A stretch of DNA of 64,000 bases. Origin: Akkermansiaceae bacterium (lineage in GTDB: Bacteria > Verrucomicrobiota > Verrucomicrobiia > Verrucomicrobiales > Akkermansiaceae). Position numbers and translations under genes: made by a program. Under the pieces are notes generated by a model that saw only the letters and a list, made by a program, of their open reading frames with translations, did not search any database and was not told where the DNA came from. How positions within the stretch are numbered: position 1 is the stretch's first letter; every line of letters starts with the position of its first letter. Of the stretch, positions 46,775 through 54,677 are shown in pieces. The stretch spans positions 186,001 through 250,000 of the forward strand of contig CAJJBQ010000001.1 of the NCBI GenBank assembly GCA_905182405.1. The letters are read 5' to 3'.

Positions 46775-47436
46775 TGATTGACCTCAATGTCGACCTTGGA
46801 GAAGGCGGAGCGCATGATGCGGAGCTGATCGCTCTTGCTAGCTCAGTGAACATCGCCTGCGGGGGACATGCGGGGGATGTCGAGTCGATGCGGCGGGCGG
46901 TTGAGCGGGCGCGGGCGCTTGGGGCTGCGATTGGGGCGCATCCTTCTTATGAGGATCGGGAGGGATTTGGGCGGCGGCCTTTGGAGTTGCCAGCTGATGA
47001 GATTGCGGACTCGATTGCGTGGCAGGTGGAGGCGCTTGCTAGGATTTCGCCGCTTCATCACATGAAGCCTCATGGGGCACTTTACAATCGGGCCCAGGTC
47101 GATGAGGAGGTCGCCCGGGCGGTGGTGGAGGGGATTTCGAGAGTGCTTCCTGAGACGTTGATTTATACCTTACCGGGTGGGGCGTTGGCGCGGGTGGCCT
47201 TGGAAAAGGGGCACCGGGTTTGGGGTGAGGGCTTTATTGATCGGGGGTATGGCGAGGATGGGAAATTGATTCCGCGTGGGGAAGAGGGGGCGGTGATTGA
47301 AGATTTAGAACTCGCGGTGAAGCAGGCGGTCCGGCTTGCGGAGCGGGAGGAGATTGAGACGCTTTGTGTTCATGGGGATGGGGTGAAGGGGGTGGAGATT
47401 CTTACGAGGCTGAGGGCGATAGAGTTTCTTGGGTGA
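46771..47436 (+). CDS. pxpA: 5-oxoprolinase subunit PxpA (LamB/YcsF family)
   Basis: The ATG at 46771 overlaps the TGA of pxpBC (ATGA), so translation is coupled. The 221-residue product has the LamB/YcsF marks: IDLNVDLGEGGAHDAELIAL, SVNIACGGHAGDVESMRRAV, IGAHPSYEDREGFGRRPLEL, HHMKPHGALYNRAQVDEEVA and the closing ETLCVHGDGVKGVEILTRLR. PxpA forms the hydrolytic part of 5-oxoprolinase with PxpB and PxpC. The family is normally about 245-255 residues; here the region before the last helix is compact, yet all motif blocks remain. Confidence 0.95.
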   Translation: MMIDLNVDLGEGGAHDAELIALASSVNIACGGHAGDVESMRRAVERARALGAAIGAHPSYEDREGFGRRPLELPADEIADSIAWQVEALARISPLHHMKPHGALYNRAQVDEEVARAVVEGISRVLPETLIYTLPGGALARVALEKGHRVWGEGFIDRGYGEDGKLIPRGEEGAVIEDLELAVKQAVRLAEREEIETLCVHGDGVKGVEILTRLRAIEFLG

Positions 47437-47578
47437 TCTTTGTGAAAAGAAACTTCTAATTTGGGTGGTTTTTCGAGTGGTTAGATCGCCCTTTCAGGGC
47501 TTGTGATTTATAAGTGGCCTCGTGGAGGCTGGAGGCTTGGGGTGATTGGCAACGTGACCGGAGAACGCGGCCACATTT

Positions 47579-48967
47579 TTAGGCGAGCAGTTGGGGGATG
47601 ATTTGGCCGCCGAATTGAGAGAGCTGTTTGTGGCGGCCGGCGTGGTAGTAGGTGAGCTTGTTGTCATCCAGGCCGAGGAGGTGGAGGAGGGTGCAGTGGA
47701 CGTCGCGGATGTGGTGGACGCAATCGACCGCTTCGTTTCCGATGTCATCGGTGGCGCCGATGGTGTGGCCGGCTTTGGTGCCGCCGCCGGCGAACCACAT
47801 GGTCATGGCATTTGAGTTGTGGTCGCGGCCGTAGTTGGCTCCGCCATCGCGCTTGCCATTGTCTGGAGTACGGCCGAATTCGCCGCACCAGACGACGAGG
47901 GTGTCATCGAGCATGCCGCGTTGTTTGAGGTCTCGGAGGAGGGCGGCGATGGGTTTGTCGACGGAGCGGATGAGGGAGCCGTGGGCGCGCTCGATGTAGT
48001 CGTGGCTGTCCCAGTTTCCGGCGTAGGCTTGGACGAAGCGGACGCCTTTTTCGAGGAGGCGTCGGGCGAGGAGGCATTTCCGGCCGAAGGCATCGGTGTC
48101 TGGATTTCCGACGCCGTAGGAGTCGAGGGTGCTTTGTTTTTCGCTTTTGAGGTCGATGAGGTCGGGAACTTCCATCTGCATGCGGTAGGCGAGCTCGTAG
48201 GAGGCCATGCGGGCGGAGAGGTCGCTGCGATCCGGGCGGTTGGCAAGGTGGTCTTGGTTGAGTTTTGCGAGGAGGTCGAGGTTTGCGCGTTGTCGCTGGG
48301 CGCTCATTCCGGCGGGCCGGTTGAGGTCAAGGATGGGGCTACCGGTGGGGCGGAGAGGGGTGCCTTGGAAGTCGGCGGGGAGGAAGCCATTTGACCAATT
48401 ACCAGCGCCGCCTTGGGGGTAGGCGGTGCGGGGGAGGACGACGAAGCCGGGGAGGTTTTCGTTTTCGGTGCCGAGGCCATAGGTGACCCAGGAGCCGAGG
48501 CCGGGGTCGCCGCCGAAGCGGTTTCCGGTGTTGAGTTGGTAGCAGGCGGTGGGGTGGTTGACGGAGTCGACTTGGGCGCCGCGGTAGAAGCAGATGTCAT
48601 CGACTCTTTCCTTGAGGTGGGTCCACTCAGTGGAGATGTCGGCGCCGCTTTTTCCGGCTTTGATGAAGTCGAAGGGGCTCTGGACGAAGTAGCGTTCGCC
48701 GGAGGACATGGCGCTTTCACGCTCTCCGCTGCGCTTGAATCGCTGGAGGTGTCGCTTGGTGAGTTCGGGCTTGGGATCGAAGGTATCGATGTGGGAAGGG
48801 CCGCCTTCCATCATTAAAAAGATGCAGCGCTTTGCGCGGGCGGGATGGTGGACGACGCGAGAGCTGGCTCCCTGAAGGATGGAGGAGAGGGCGACGGAGC
48901 CGAGGCCTGCGCCGAGTCCGTAGAGGGCTTCGCGGCGGGTGGGATTTGCGTGGAAGTGATTGGACAT
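47579..48967 (-). CDS. DUF1501 domain protein, copy 2
   Basis: The 462-residue protein starts with a twin-arginine-like leader (NPTRREALYGLGAGLGSVAL). The DUF1501 core has CIFLMMEGGPSHIDTFDPKP, GSWVTYGLGTENENLPGFVV, FVQAYAGNWDSHDYIERAHG, VVWCGEFGRTPDNGKRDGGA and GRDHNSNAMTMWFAGGGTKA, ending with the Y-H-GRHKQLSQFGG stretch. The copies share the family pattern but differ clearly in sequence, so this is a paralogue rather than a recent duplicate. It is the second gene of its pair, 4 bases after the PSD1 gene. Confidence 0.93.
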   Translation of the reverse strand: MSNHFHANPTRREALYGLGAGLGSVALSSILQGASSRVVHHPARAKRCIFLMMEGGPSHIDTFDPKPELTKRHLQRFKRSGERESAMSSGERYFVQSPFDFIKAGKSGADISTEWTHLKERVDDICFYRGAQVDSVNHPTACYQLNTGNRFGGDPGLGSWVTYGLGTENENLPGFVVLPRTAYPQGGAGNWSNGFLPADFQGTPLRPTGSPILDLNRPAGMSAQRQRANLDLLAKLNQDHLANRPDRSDLSARMASYELAYRMQMEVPDLIDLKSEKQSTLDSYGVGNPDTDAFGRKCLLARRLLEKGVRFVQAYAGNWDSHDYIERAHGSLIRSVDKPIAALLRDLKQRGMLDDTLVVWCGEFGRTPDNGKRDGGANYGRDHNSNAMTMWFAGGGTKAGHTIGATDDIGNEAVDCVHHIRDVHCTLLHLLGLDDNKLTYYHAGRHKQLSQFGGQIIPQLLA

Positions 48968-48971
48968 AGAC

Positions 48972-51668
48972 TTAATCTAAGTACGAAAACTCGTTTGAGT
49001 TGAAGAGGACGAGGCAGAGGTGGGAAAGGGCGCGGGTGCGGGGGTCTGCGTCGGCGGGTTGGAGGTCGGGTTGGTAGGTTTCGAAGACGGGGAGGTGCTC
49101 GGTGAAGGTGTAGAGTTCTCCGGTTTTCTCGGCGCGGATGGTGCGCTGGAGGGTGGTGGGGAAGCTCTTGAGTTGAGGGGTTTGTTGGGCTTCTTTATCG
49201 GTGGCATTTTTCCATTCGATGAGAAAGGCGCTGGTCTCGGTGGAGGTGGGTGGGCGGCCGAGGGCGAGCTGGAAGGCGCGGTGAATAACTTGGGTGCCGT
49301 CGCTTTTTTCTATGAGGAGTCGGTGGGCGAAGGCGAGGGAGCGGTCCTGCATTTCCTGAGCATTGAGGAGGGTGAGGGCCTGAGGTGCAACGGTGGAAGT
49401 TTCACGGTTTTCGCAGGAGTTATCGGTGCCGGGTTGGTTAAAGGTTTCGAAGAAAGGATCGCGGAGGCCGCGGAGTTTTTCGGCGTAGATGCTACGGCGG
49501 TTACGCTGGGCGGGGAAGGGGTCGGGCTCGTAGATGGAGGCGGTTCCGCCCATGATCTGGAGGGGCTGGGTGGCGACCTCCCAGTTGATGTCGGGCTTGG
49601 CCGGGAGGCCTCCGATTTCGGGGTTCATTTCGCCGCTGGCGATGAGCATGGCATCGCGGATTTCCTCGGCGGTGAGGCGGCGGGGGAGGAAGGTGGCGTA
49701 GAGCTTATTGCCGGGGTCGGCGAGTGTTTGGCTCTTGGTATCGGGGTGGCGGGAGCTGCGCTGGTAGGCGGCGGAGGAGATGATGAGGGCGTTGAGCTTT
49801 TTAATGGAGGAGCCGTGCTGGGTGAACCAGTGGGCGAGGTGGTCGAGGAGTTCGGGATGGGTGGGGAGTGCGCCGGTGCCACCGAAGTTGTTGGGGTTTC
49901 CGGCGAGGCCTTTACTAAAGTGCCAGGACCAGACGCGGTTGACGATGACGCGGGCGGTGAGGGGGTTTTTTGGGTCGATGATCCAGTTGGCGAGGGCGAG
50001 GCGGCGGTTGCCTTGAGCGGCAGGGAATTCGGTGGTGGCCATTTGGCCGAGAGATTCGGCTGCGCTGATGGCGCCAGGGACGACGGGTGCGCCGAGTGAG
50101 TAGGCGCTGCCGCCGGTGAGGATGTGATCTTTTTCGAGGGTGCCTTTTGCCCAGGGTTTGGCGGGCTTGGGGATGTGGCCGCTGATGCTATGCCGCTGAA
50201 TGGTTTTTCCGGTGTAGACGCCGTGGGCGCGGGGCTTGGTGCGGTCGGACTCGATGGTATGGCGCCTGATGTTTTTGGCCATGCGCGCATTGGAGGCTTC
50301 ATCGCCAGGGTCGAGGCCGTTGTCGCCAACACGCGCGGTGGCGTTCTCCTGTTTTTTACGGGAGGCCATCGCTTGCTGGAGCTCGGCGCTTTGTCTTTGG
50401 TAGTGACCAATTTTTGAGGTGACGATTTTTTGGGAGGCTTCGAATTTGCTAAGGTTCTCGTTTTTTGAAAATGGGACTTGATGGTCGGCGAACTGGGTGG
50501 AGGAGAAGACGGCCATCATGCGGTAGTAGTCGCGGGTGGGGATGGGGTCGAATTTGTGGTCGTGGCACTTGGCGCACTGGAGGGGGTGGGCGAGGAAGGT
50601 TTGGCCGACGGAGTCGACGACGTCATCGAGCCAGAACTGGCGGGTCTCCTTGAAGACGGACATGGCGGTTTGCTCCCAAGGTCCCATGCGGAGGAAGCCG
50701 GTGGCGATGAGGGAGTCGGTGTTTCCGGGGGCGAGTTCGTCTCCGGCAAGTTGCTCACGGACGAAGGTGGGAAAGGATTTATCTTGGTTGAAGCTGCGGA
50801 TAACGTAGTCGCGGTAGCGCCAAGCGTGGGGGCGGGAGTAGTCGTTTGCGAAACCGGCGGAATCGGCGTAGCGGACGACGTCGAGCCAGTGGCGGCCGAA
50901 GTGCTCGCCGTAGTGCGGGGAGGCCATAAGTTGGTCGGCAAGCGAGGTGACGGCGGCTTGCTGGTCGGCTCTGAACTGAGATTCAAATTGGGCGGCTTGC
51001 TTTGGGGATGGGGGGAGTCCGGTGAGGCCAAAGTGGAGGCGGCGGGCGAGCTCGTGGGCGGTGGCGGCTGGGGCAGGAGTGAGGTCGATCTTGGCGAGTT
51101 GGGCATCGACGAAGTGATCGATGGGATTTTTTCCGGTGGGGACTGCGGTTTGCTTGAGGGGGCGGTAGGCCCAGAGTTTTTCGGTTTCGTAGCGTCGGTT
51201 TTGCCAGGATTCGTCGAGAGCTTTGGAGGTGGAGACTTGTTCGCCCTCGGCATATTGCTGCTGGATTTCGGTGACGCGATTTTCATCAGGCCAGGGGGCT
51301 CCGGCGGTGATCCAATCGCGGATGGTCCAGCTTTCTTTCTCGGAGAGCTTGTCGGCTTCCTTGGGTGGCATTTCGTAGTCTTCGATGGTGCGGGTGGTGA
51401 GGAGGTAGAGGTAGCTTTCCCCGCCCTTTCCGAGGGTGAGGACTTCGTCGGCATATTCGTCACCGCCGAGGAGGACGGATTCGCGGGTGCGCATGTCGAA
51501 GCCGCCTTTGATTTTTTTGCCTTTGGCACCGTGGCAGGCCATGCATTTTTCAGCGAAGAGGGGCTGGACGTGGAGGGCGAAGAGTTTTTCGCCATCGGTG
51601 GGCTCGGCGGCGGGAAGGGTGGCGATCCCGAGGAGCCAGATGAGGGGGAATCGCAGTTTTTTGATCAT
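48972..51668 (-). CDS. PSD1 and planctomycete cytochrome C domain protein, copy 2
   Basis: The 898-residue secreted protein has a signal peptide (to about residue 21), the c-haem site CMACH (C42, C45, H46) within FAEKCMACHGAKGKKIKGGF, a DUF1549 region (about 185-400, with HWLDVVRYADSAGFANDYSR and QCAKCHDHKFDPIPTRDYY) and a DUF1553 region (about 570-860, with NPLTARVIVNRVWSWHFSKG and DNSCENRETSTVAPQALTLL). It lacks the discoidin-like middle segment of copy 1, which accounts for its shorter length. The role in polysaccharide metabolism is inferred from family context. Confidence 0.93.
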   Translation of the reverse strand: MIKKLRFPLIWLLGIATLPAAEPTDGEKLFALHVQPLFAEKCMACHGAKGKKIKGGFDMRTRESVLLGGDEYADEVLTLGKGGESYLYLLTTRTIEDYEMPPKEADKLSEKESWTIRDWITAGAPWPDENRVTEIQQQYAEGEQVSTSKALDESWQNRRYETEKLWAYRPLKQTAVPTGKNPIDHFVDAQLAKIDLTPAPAATAHELARRLHFGLTGLPPSPKQAAQFESQFRADQQAAVTSLADQLMASPHYGEHFGRHWLDVVRYADSAGFANDYSRPHAWRYRDYVIRSFNQDKSFPTFVREQLAGDELAPGNTDSLIATGFLRMGPWEQTAMSVFKETRQFWLDDVVDSVGQTFLAHPLQCAKCHDHKFDPIPTRDYYRMMAVFSSTQFADHQVPFSKNENLSKFEASQKIVTSKIGHYQRQSAELQQAMASRKKQENATARVGDNGLDPGDEASNARMAKNIRRHTIESDRTKPRAHGVYTGKTIQRHSISGHIPKPAKPWAKGTLEKDHILTGGSAYSLGAPVVPGAISAAESLGQMATTEFPAAQGNRRLALANWIIDPKNPLTARVIVNRVWSWHFSKGLAGNPNNFGGTGALPTHPELLDHLAHWFTQHGSSIKKLNALIISSAAYQRSSRHPDTKSQTLADPGNKLYATFLPRRLTAEEIRDAMLIASGEMNPEIGGLPAKPDINWEVATQPLQIMGGTASIYEPDPFPAQRNRRSIYAEKLRGLRDPFFETFNQPGTDNSCENRETSTVAPQALTLLNAQEMQDRSLAFAHRLLIEKSDGTQVIHRAFQLALGRPPTSTETSAFLIEWKNATDKEAQQTPQLKSFPTTLQRTIRAEKTGELYTFTEHLPVFETYQPDLQPADADPRTRALSHLCLVLFNSNEFSYLD

Positions 51669-51809
51669 TGGTTCAGATTTATACTGAAATGCTTGGGGTG
51701 AACTTTCTGTTTTCGATGTCTACTAAAGTGGGGACGTCAAGGGGGAGTGAAGGTTGAACAGGGACCAGTGAGATTTGAGCGTTGAAGGCTACCTCCTACA
51801 CCCTTTGAG

Positions 51810-53753
51810 CTACAGTTCGGCGAGTTCCTCGGCGAAGCCGGAGGAGAGGATGGGGAAGCGGCACCAGGATTTGGGGTCGAGGTTGAGGTCGTCGACGTGG
51901 AAGCTGACGGCGTAGCGCTCGCGTTTCCATTGGTTGCGGCACCAGAGTTTGAAGAATTTGATGACCCACTGCTTCATCTCTTTTTTGGAGTGGTCTGGAT
52001 GATGAAGCATCGCGAAATCGAGGGCGGCTTGCGGGCCTTTTTTGTCGCGGATGGCGGCGCGCTCGATGGTGTCGAGGACGCCGTAAGGCATGAGGTCGCC
52101 TTCGTCGGTTTGCTTGTCTGCCTTGGGACGGAGTTCGGCGGTGGGTTGCTGCTCGTTGATAAGACTGAGCGCAGGGTAGGGGCCAGTTTCCGGGAGGCCG
52201 GTGGTTTCCATCCAGCGGAGCCAGGTGCGGAGGTAGTCCTTATCGATGCCGGCGATGGGGCTGACACCGCCGGCGGTGTCGCCATCCATGGTGGCGTAGC
52301 CGACGGCTGCTTCCGAGCGGTTGCTGGTGGAGAGGAGGAGGCCGTTGCGGAGGTTGGCGAACATCCAGATGCCGGGGGCGCGGACGCGGGCTTGAATGTT
52401 TTGGCGGGTGAGGTCGTCTTTTTCCCAGTTGAGCTGGCGTTTGAGGACGGACTCGATGGTGCGTTCGTAGCCCTCGACGAGTTGGTCGACTTCCCACTCG
52501 GCATAGTCGCAGTCGAGCATTTCGGCGACGGCTTGGGCAGCTTGGCGGGTGACGTCCCCGCTATTCTTTGTGCCTTGGTAGGCGCAGAAGAGGAGTTGCT
52601 TCATCCAGGTGGCTGGGTCCTCGGGGAGGTCGAGATAGGCCAGGCGCTTACGGACTGCTTCGACACCGAGCTCGGCGGTGGCGAGGTCGAGCATGATCTT
52701 GGCGAAGCTGGAGACGGCGGCGGAATCGGCGCCTCCGCTGAGGGAGACGACGAAGCCATTTGACCAGCTTTTGCGCATGTAGTCGAAGTAAGCGAGGGCC
52801 ATGGCGCGGGTGAATTCTTCTTCCTTGCTTATGGGGGCGACCGACTCGTGGCCATCGCGGCGCTCGACTCTTGGCCAGTCGAAGAAGAGGTCGATTTCGG
52901 CTCGGCCTTCGACATCGACCTTTCGGCTGACGGTGCGGGCTTGGTGGAGGCGGTTGCGTTCGATATCGACTGATTTCACGGCAAGGGTGACTTCTTCAAA
53001 AGAGAAGCGGCGTCCTTCGGCGGTGATTTTTCCGTGGTCGGCGATGAGTCCGCCGCCATCGAAAATAGCTCGGCCGGATTCGTTGCCGAGGAGGTTGGCG
53101 TAGACGTAAGCGACACCGAAGGCGCGCGATCCTTCGATCACGAAATGCTCGCGCACTTCTTGTTTTCCGAAGGCGAAGTGGCTTGCGCTGGGATTGAGAA
53201 TGATGTCGATTCCGCTGCCTGAGAATTGTGATCCGGGGCGATTTGCGACCCAGGCGTCCTCGCAGACTTCCAGTGCGATGCGGATGCCATCGATATTAAA
53301 AATAGGATCTCCGATAGGGATAAGATCGCCTTCGAATTCTTCGCCGACTACCACGCCTGCAGGCCAGGCGCGGAACCAACGGGGTTCGTAGTGAAGGCCA
53401 TCGCCGGCGAGATTTTGTTTTGCGACGAGACCTGCTATTTGACCATCGACGAGAAGCGCGACGGCGTTGTAGACGGCATTTTTGATCCAGACGGGGAGGC
53501 CGACGGCGACGATGAGGCCTTGGGTTTCGGGTGCTATTTCTAAAAGGCTGGCCCAGGCGCGCTCGCTGACTTCGTGGGAGAGGAAGTGATCTTCACAGCC
53601 GTAGCCGGTGATGGCGAGCTCGGGGAGGCAGAGGACGGAGACGTCGGCTTCACGGGCTTTTGAAATGGCTGCCAAAATGCGGCGGCGGTTGCCGGCCCAA
53701 TCGAGGGGAATCTGGTTGAGGCAGCCCGCGCCTACGCGTATTGTGTCGGTCAT
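51810..53753 (-). CDS. nadE: Glutamine-dependent NAD+ synthetase
   Basis: NadE makes NAD+ from nicotinic acid adenine dinucleotide, ATP and glutamine. The 647-residue two-domain form is present. The nitrilase-like glutaminase domain (about 1-280) has LCLPELAITGYGCEDHFLS, the lysine of LVAKQNLAGDGLHYEPRWF and the cysteine of ALEVCEDAWVANRPG. The synthetase domain (about 310-640) has the pyrophosphate loop NGFVVSLSGGADSAAVSSFA, GIWMFANLRNGLLLSTSNRS and YATMDGDTAGGVSPIAGIDK. The gene stands alone between the second PSD1 pair and two broken small genes. Confidence 0.96.
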   Translation of the reverse strand: MTDTIRVGAGCLNQIPLDWAGNRRRILAAISKAREADVSVLCLPELAITGYGCEDHFLSHEVSERAWASLLEIAPETQGLIVAVGLPVWIKNAVYNAVALLVDGQIAGLVAKQNLAGDGLHYEPRWFRAWPAGVVVGEEFEGDLIPIGDPIFNIDGIRIALEVCEDAWVANRPGSQFSGSGIDIILNPSASHFAFGKQEVREHFVIEGSRAFGVAYVYANLLGNESGRAIFDGGGLIADHGKITAEGRRFSFEEVTLAVKSVDIERNRLHQARTVSRKVDVEGRAEIDLFFDWPRVERRDGHESVAPISKEEEFTRAMALAYFDYMRKSWSNGFVVSLSGGADSAAVSSFAKIMLDLATAELGVEAVRKRLAYLDLPEDPATWMKQLLFCAYQGTKNSGDVTRQAAQAVAEMLDCDYAEWEVDQLVEGYERTIESVLKRQLNWEKDDLTRQNIQARVRAPGIWMFANLRNGLLLSTSNRSEAAVGYATMDGDTAGGVSPIAGIDKDYLRTWLRWMETTGLPETGPYPALSLINEQQPTAELRPKADKQTDEGDLMPYGVLDTIERAAIRDKKGPQAALDFAMLHHPDHSKKEMKQWVIKFFKLWCRNQWKRERYAVSFHVDDLNLDPKSWCRFPILSSGFAEELAEL

Positions 53754-53942
53754 GACGGGGGAGAGTTTACCGGAAGATGTGAATAAGCCAAGGCTGGGGG
53801 AGGGGGACTTCGTTTGGGGGAGGTGATCCGCAGATTTCGCTAATTAGCGCAGATTGGAGTTCGGTAATTTTGGTTTTGGGATTTTGGTGAGAGTGTTGAT
53901 GTGGGGATGTTTGGGGTTGGTGGTCCACCATTGAAAAAGAAG

Positions 53943-54202
53943 ATGAGTAAAGATGGGCGTCAACTGAGAGAGAAGTGGATTGCTCATGCGGTCGAGTTGC
54001 TGAGGGCGCATAAGGGCGCTTTAAGAAGAAGCAACGTTGGCTTGTGGTGCTTGCTTGGATCCTCATCGCAGTGGGATTGGGGATGCCCGTGGTGCAGGCG
54101 ATGATTGGGATGTCGGTCGTCTTGATCTGGTTTGGACCTTTTGTTGCGGGGGTGAGTCTTCTCGGAAGACTTCACAACCCGGGAAGATTGCCAGAGGAGT
54201 GA
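53943..54202 (+). pseudogene. Small two-helix membrane protein, frameshifted
   Basis: From ATG 53943 the frame reads MSKDGRQLREKWIAHAVELL, RAHKGAL, and then becomes meaningless. From about 54016 another frame continues with KKKQRWLVVLAWILIAVGLG, MPVVQAMIGMSVVLIWFGPF and VAGVSLLGRLHNPGRLPEE up to TGA at 54200. The second part has two membrane helices. A single missing base (or two extra) near the AAGAAGAAG run joins them into an approximately 86-residue protein. The family is not recognised. Programmed frameshifting cannot be excluded, but simple decay is more likely. Confidence 0.45.
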
Positions 54203-54222
54203 TTATCCGTCCTTCTTGAGGA

Positions 54223-54469
54223 TCATCGAGAGGAGCGCTGGGTGCGGAGGATCTGGATGATGGCGGTGGCTGATGGTTCGGTAGCGGTTTGTCCGAAGAA
54301 GGGGAGAAGGGCCAGTGAAGCAGCGAGCGAGGAGGCGTCTTGATCCCGTGAAGGTGAAAGGATGGGCATTTACCCGTAGAATGATTTCACTTTGGTATTC
54401 TTCTGAGGGCTCGCAATCACAGGAGCTGAGAGTGAGAAGGGAAGTAAGAGCGAGCAGGCGGAGGATCAA
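54223..54469 (-). pseudogene. Small lipoprotein, frameshifted
   Basis: The reverse strand from ATG 54469 reads MILRLLALTSLLTLSSCDCE, a lipoprotein leader with cysteine 17, then PSEEYQSEIILRVNAHPFTF. From about 54365 the better reading is one base on: LSPSRDQDASSLAASLALLP, then FFGQTATEPSATAIIQILRT, ending QRSSR and TGA at 54223. The original frame runs on to 54203 with low-quality sequence (HRHHPDPPHP). One inserted base at about 54360-54370 would explain it. The function is unknown. Confidence 0.42.
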
Positions 54470-54586
54470 AACGGTATTTAGTTATTTTAATTAGCCTCTT
54501 AACTCAGTGATTTGTTCAAGATTGCATGGCGGGGGCGTTTGGTCCAGCAGCCCTCCGGGGTGCGGATTTCGGGAAATGAGAGGTCT

Positions 54587-54603
54587 CGGGGTTTGGAACC
54601 CCG
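54587..54603. repeat. Palindromic REP-like element, second copy
   Basis: CGGGGTT, spacer TGG and AACCCCG form a 7-bp inverted repeat similar to the one at 251-269. It lies before the probable start of the FtsX-type permease, which argues against reading the upstream open frame as coding. Confidence 0.45.
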
Positions 54604-54677
54604 CTGGGGATCTGGGAAGTTGGATTAATGGCGAACTTCGGTATCGCGCGTTGGCGATCCTTATTTATGGTGTTGCC

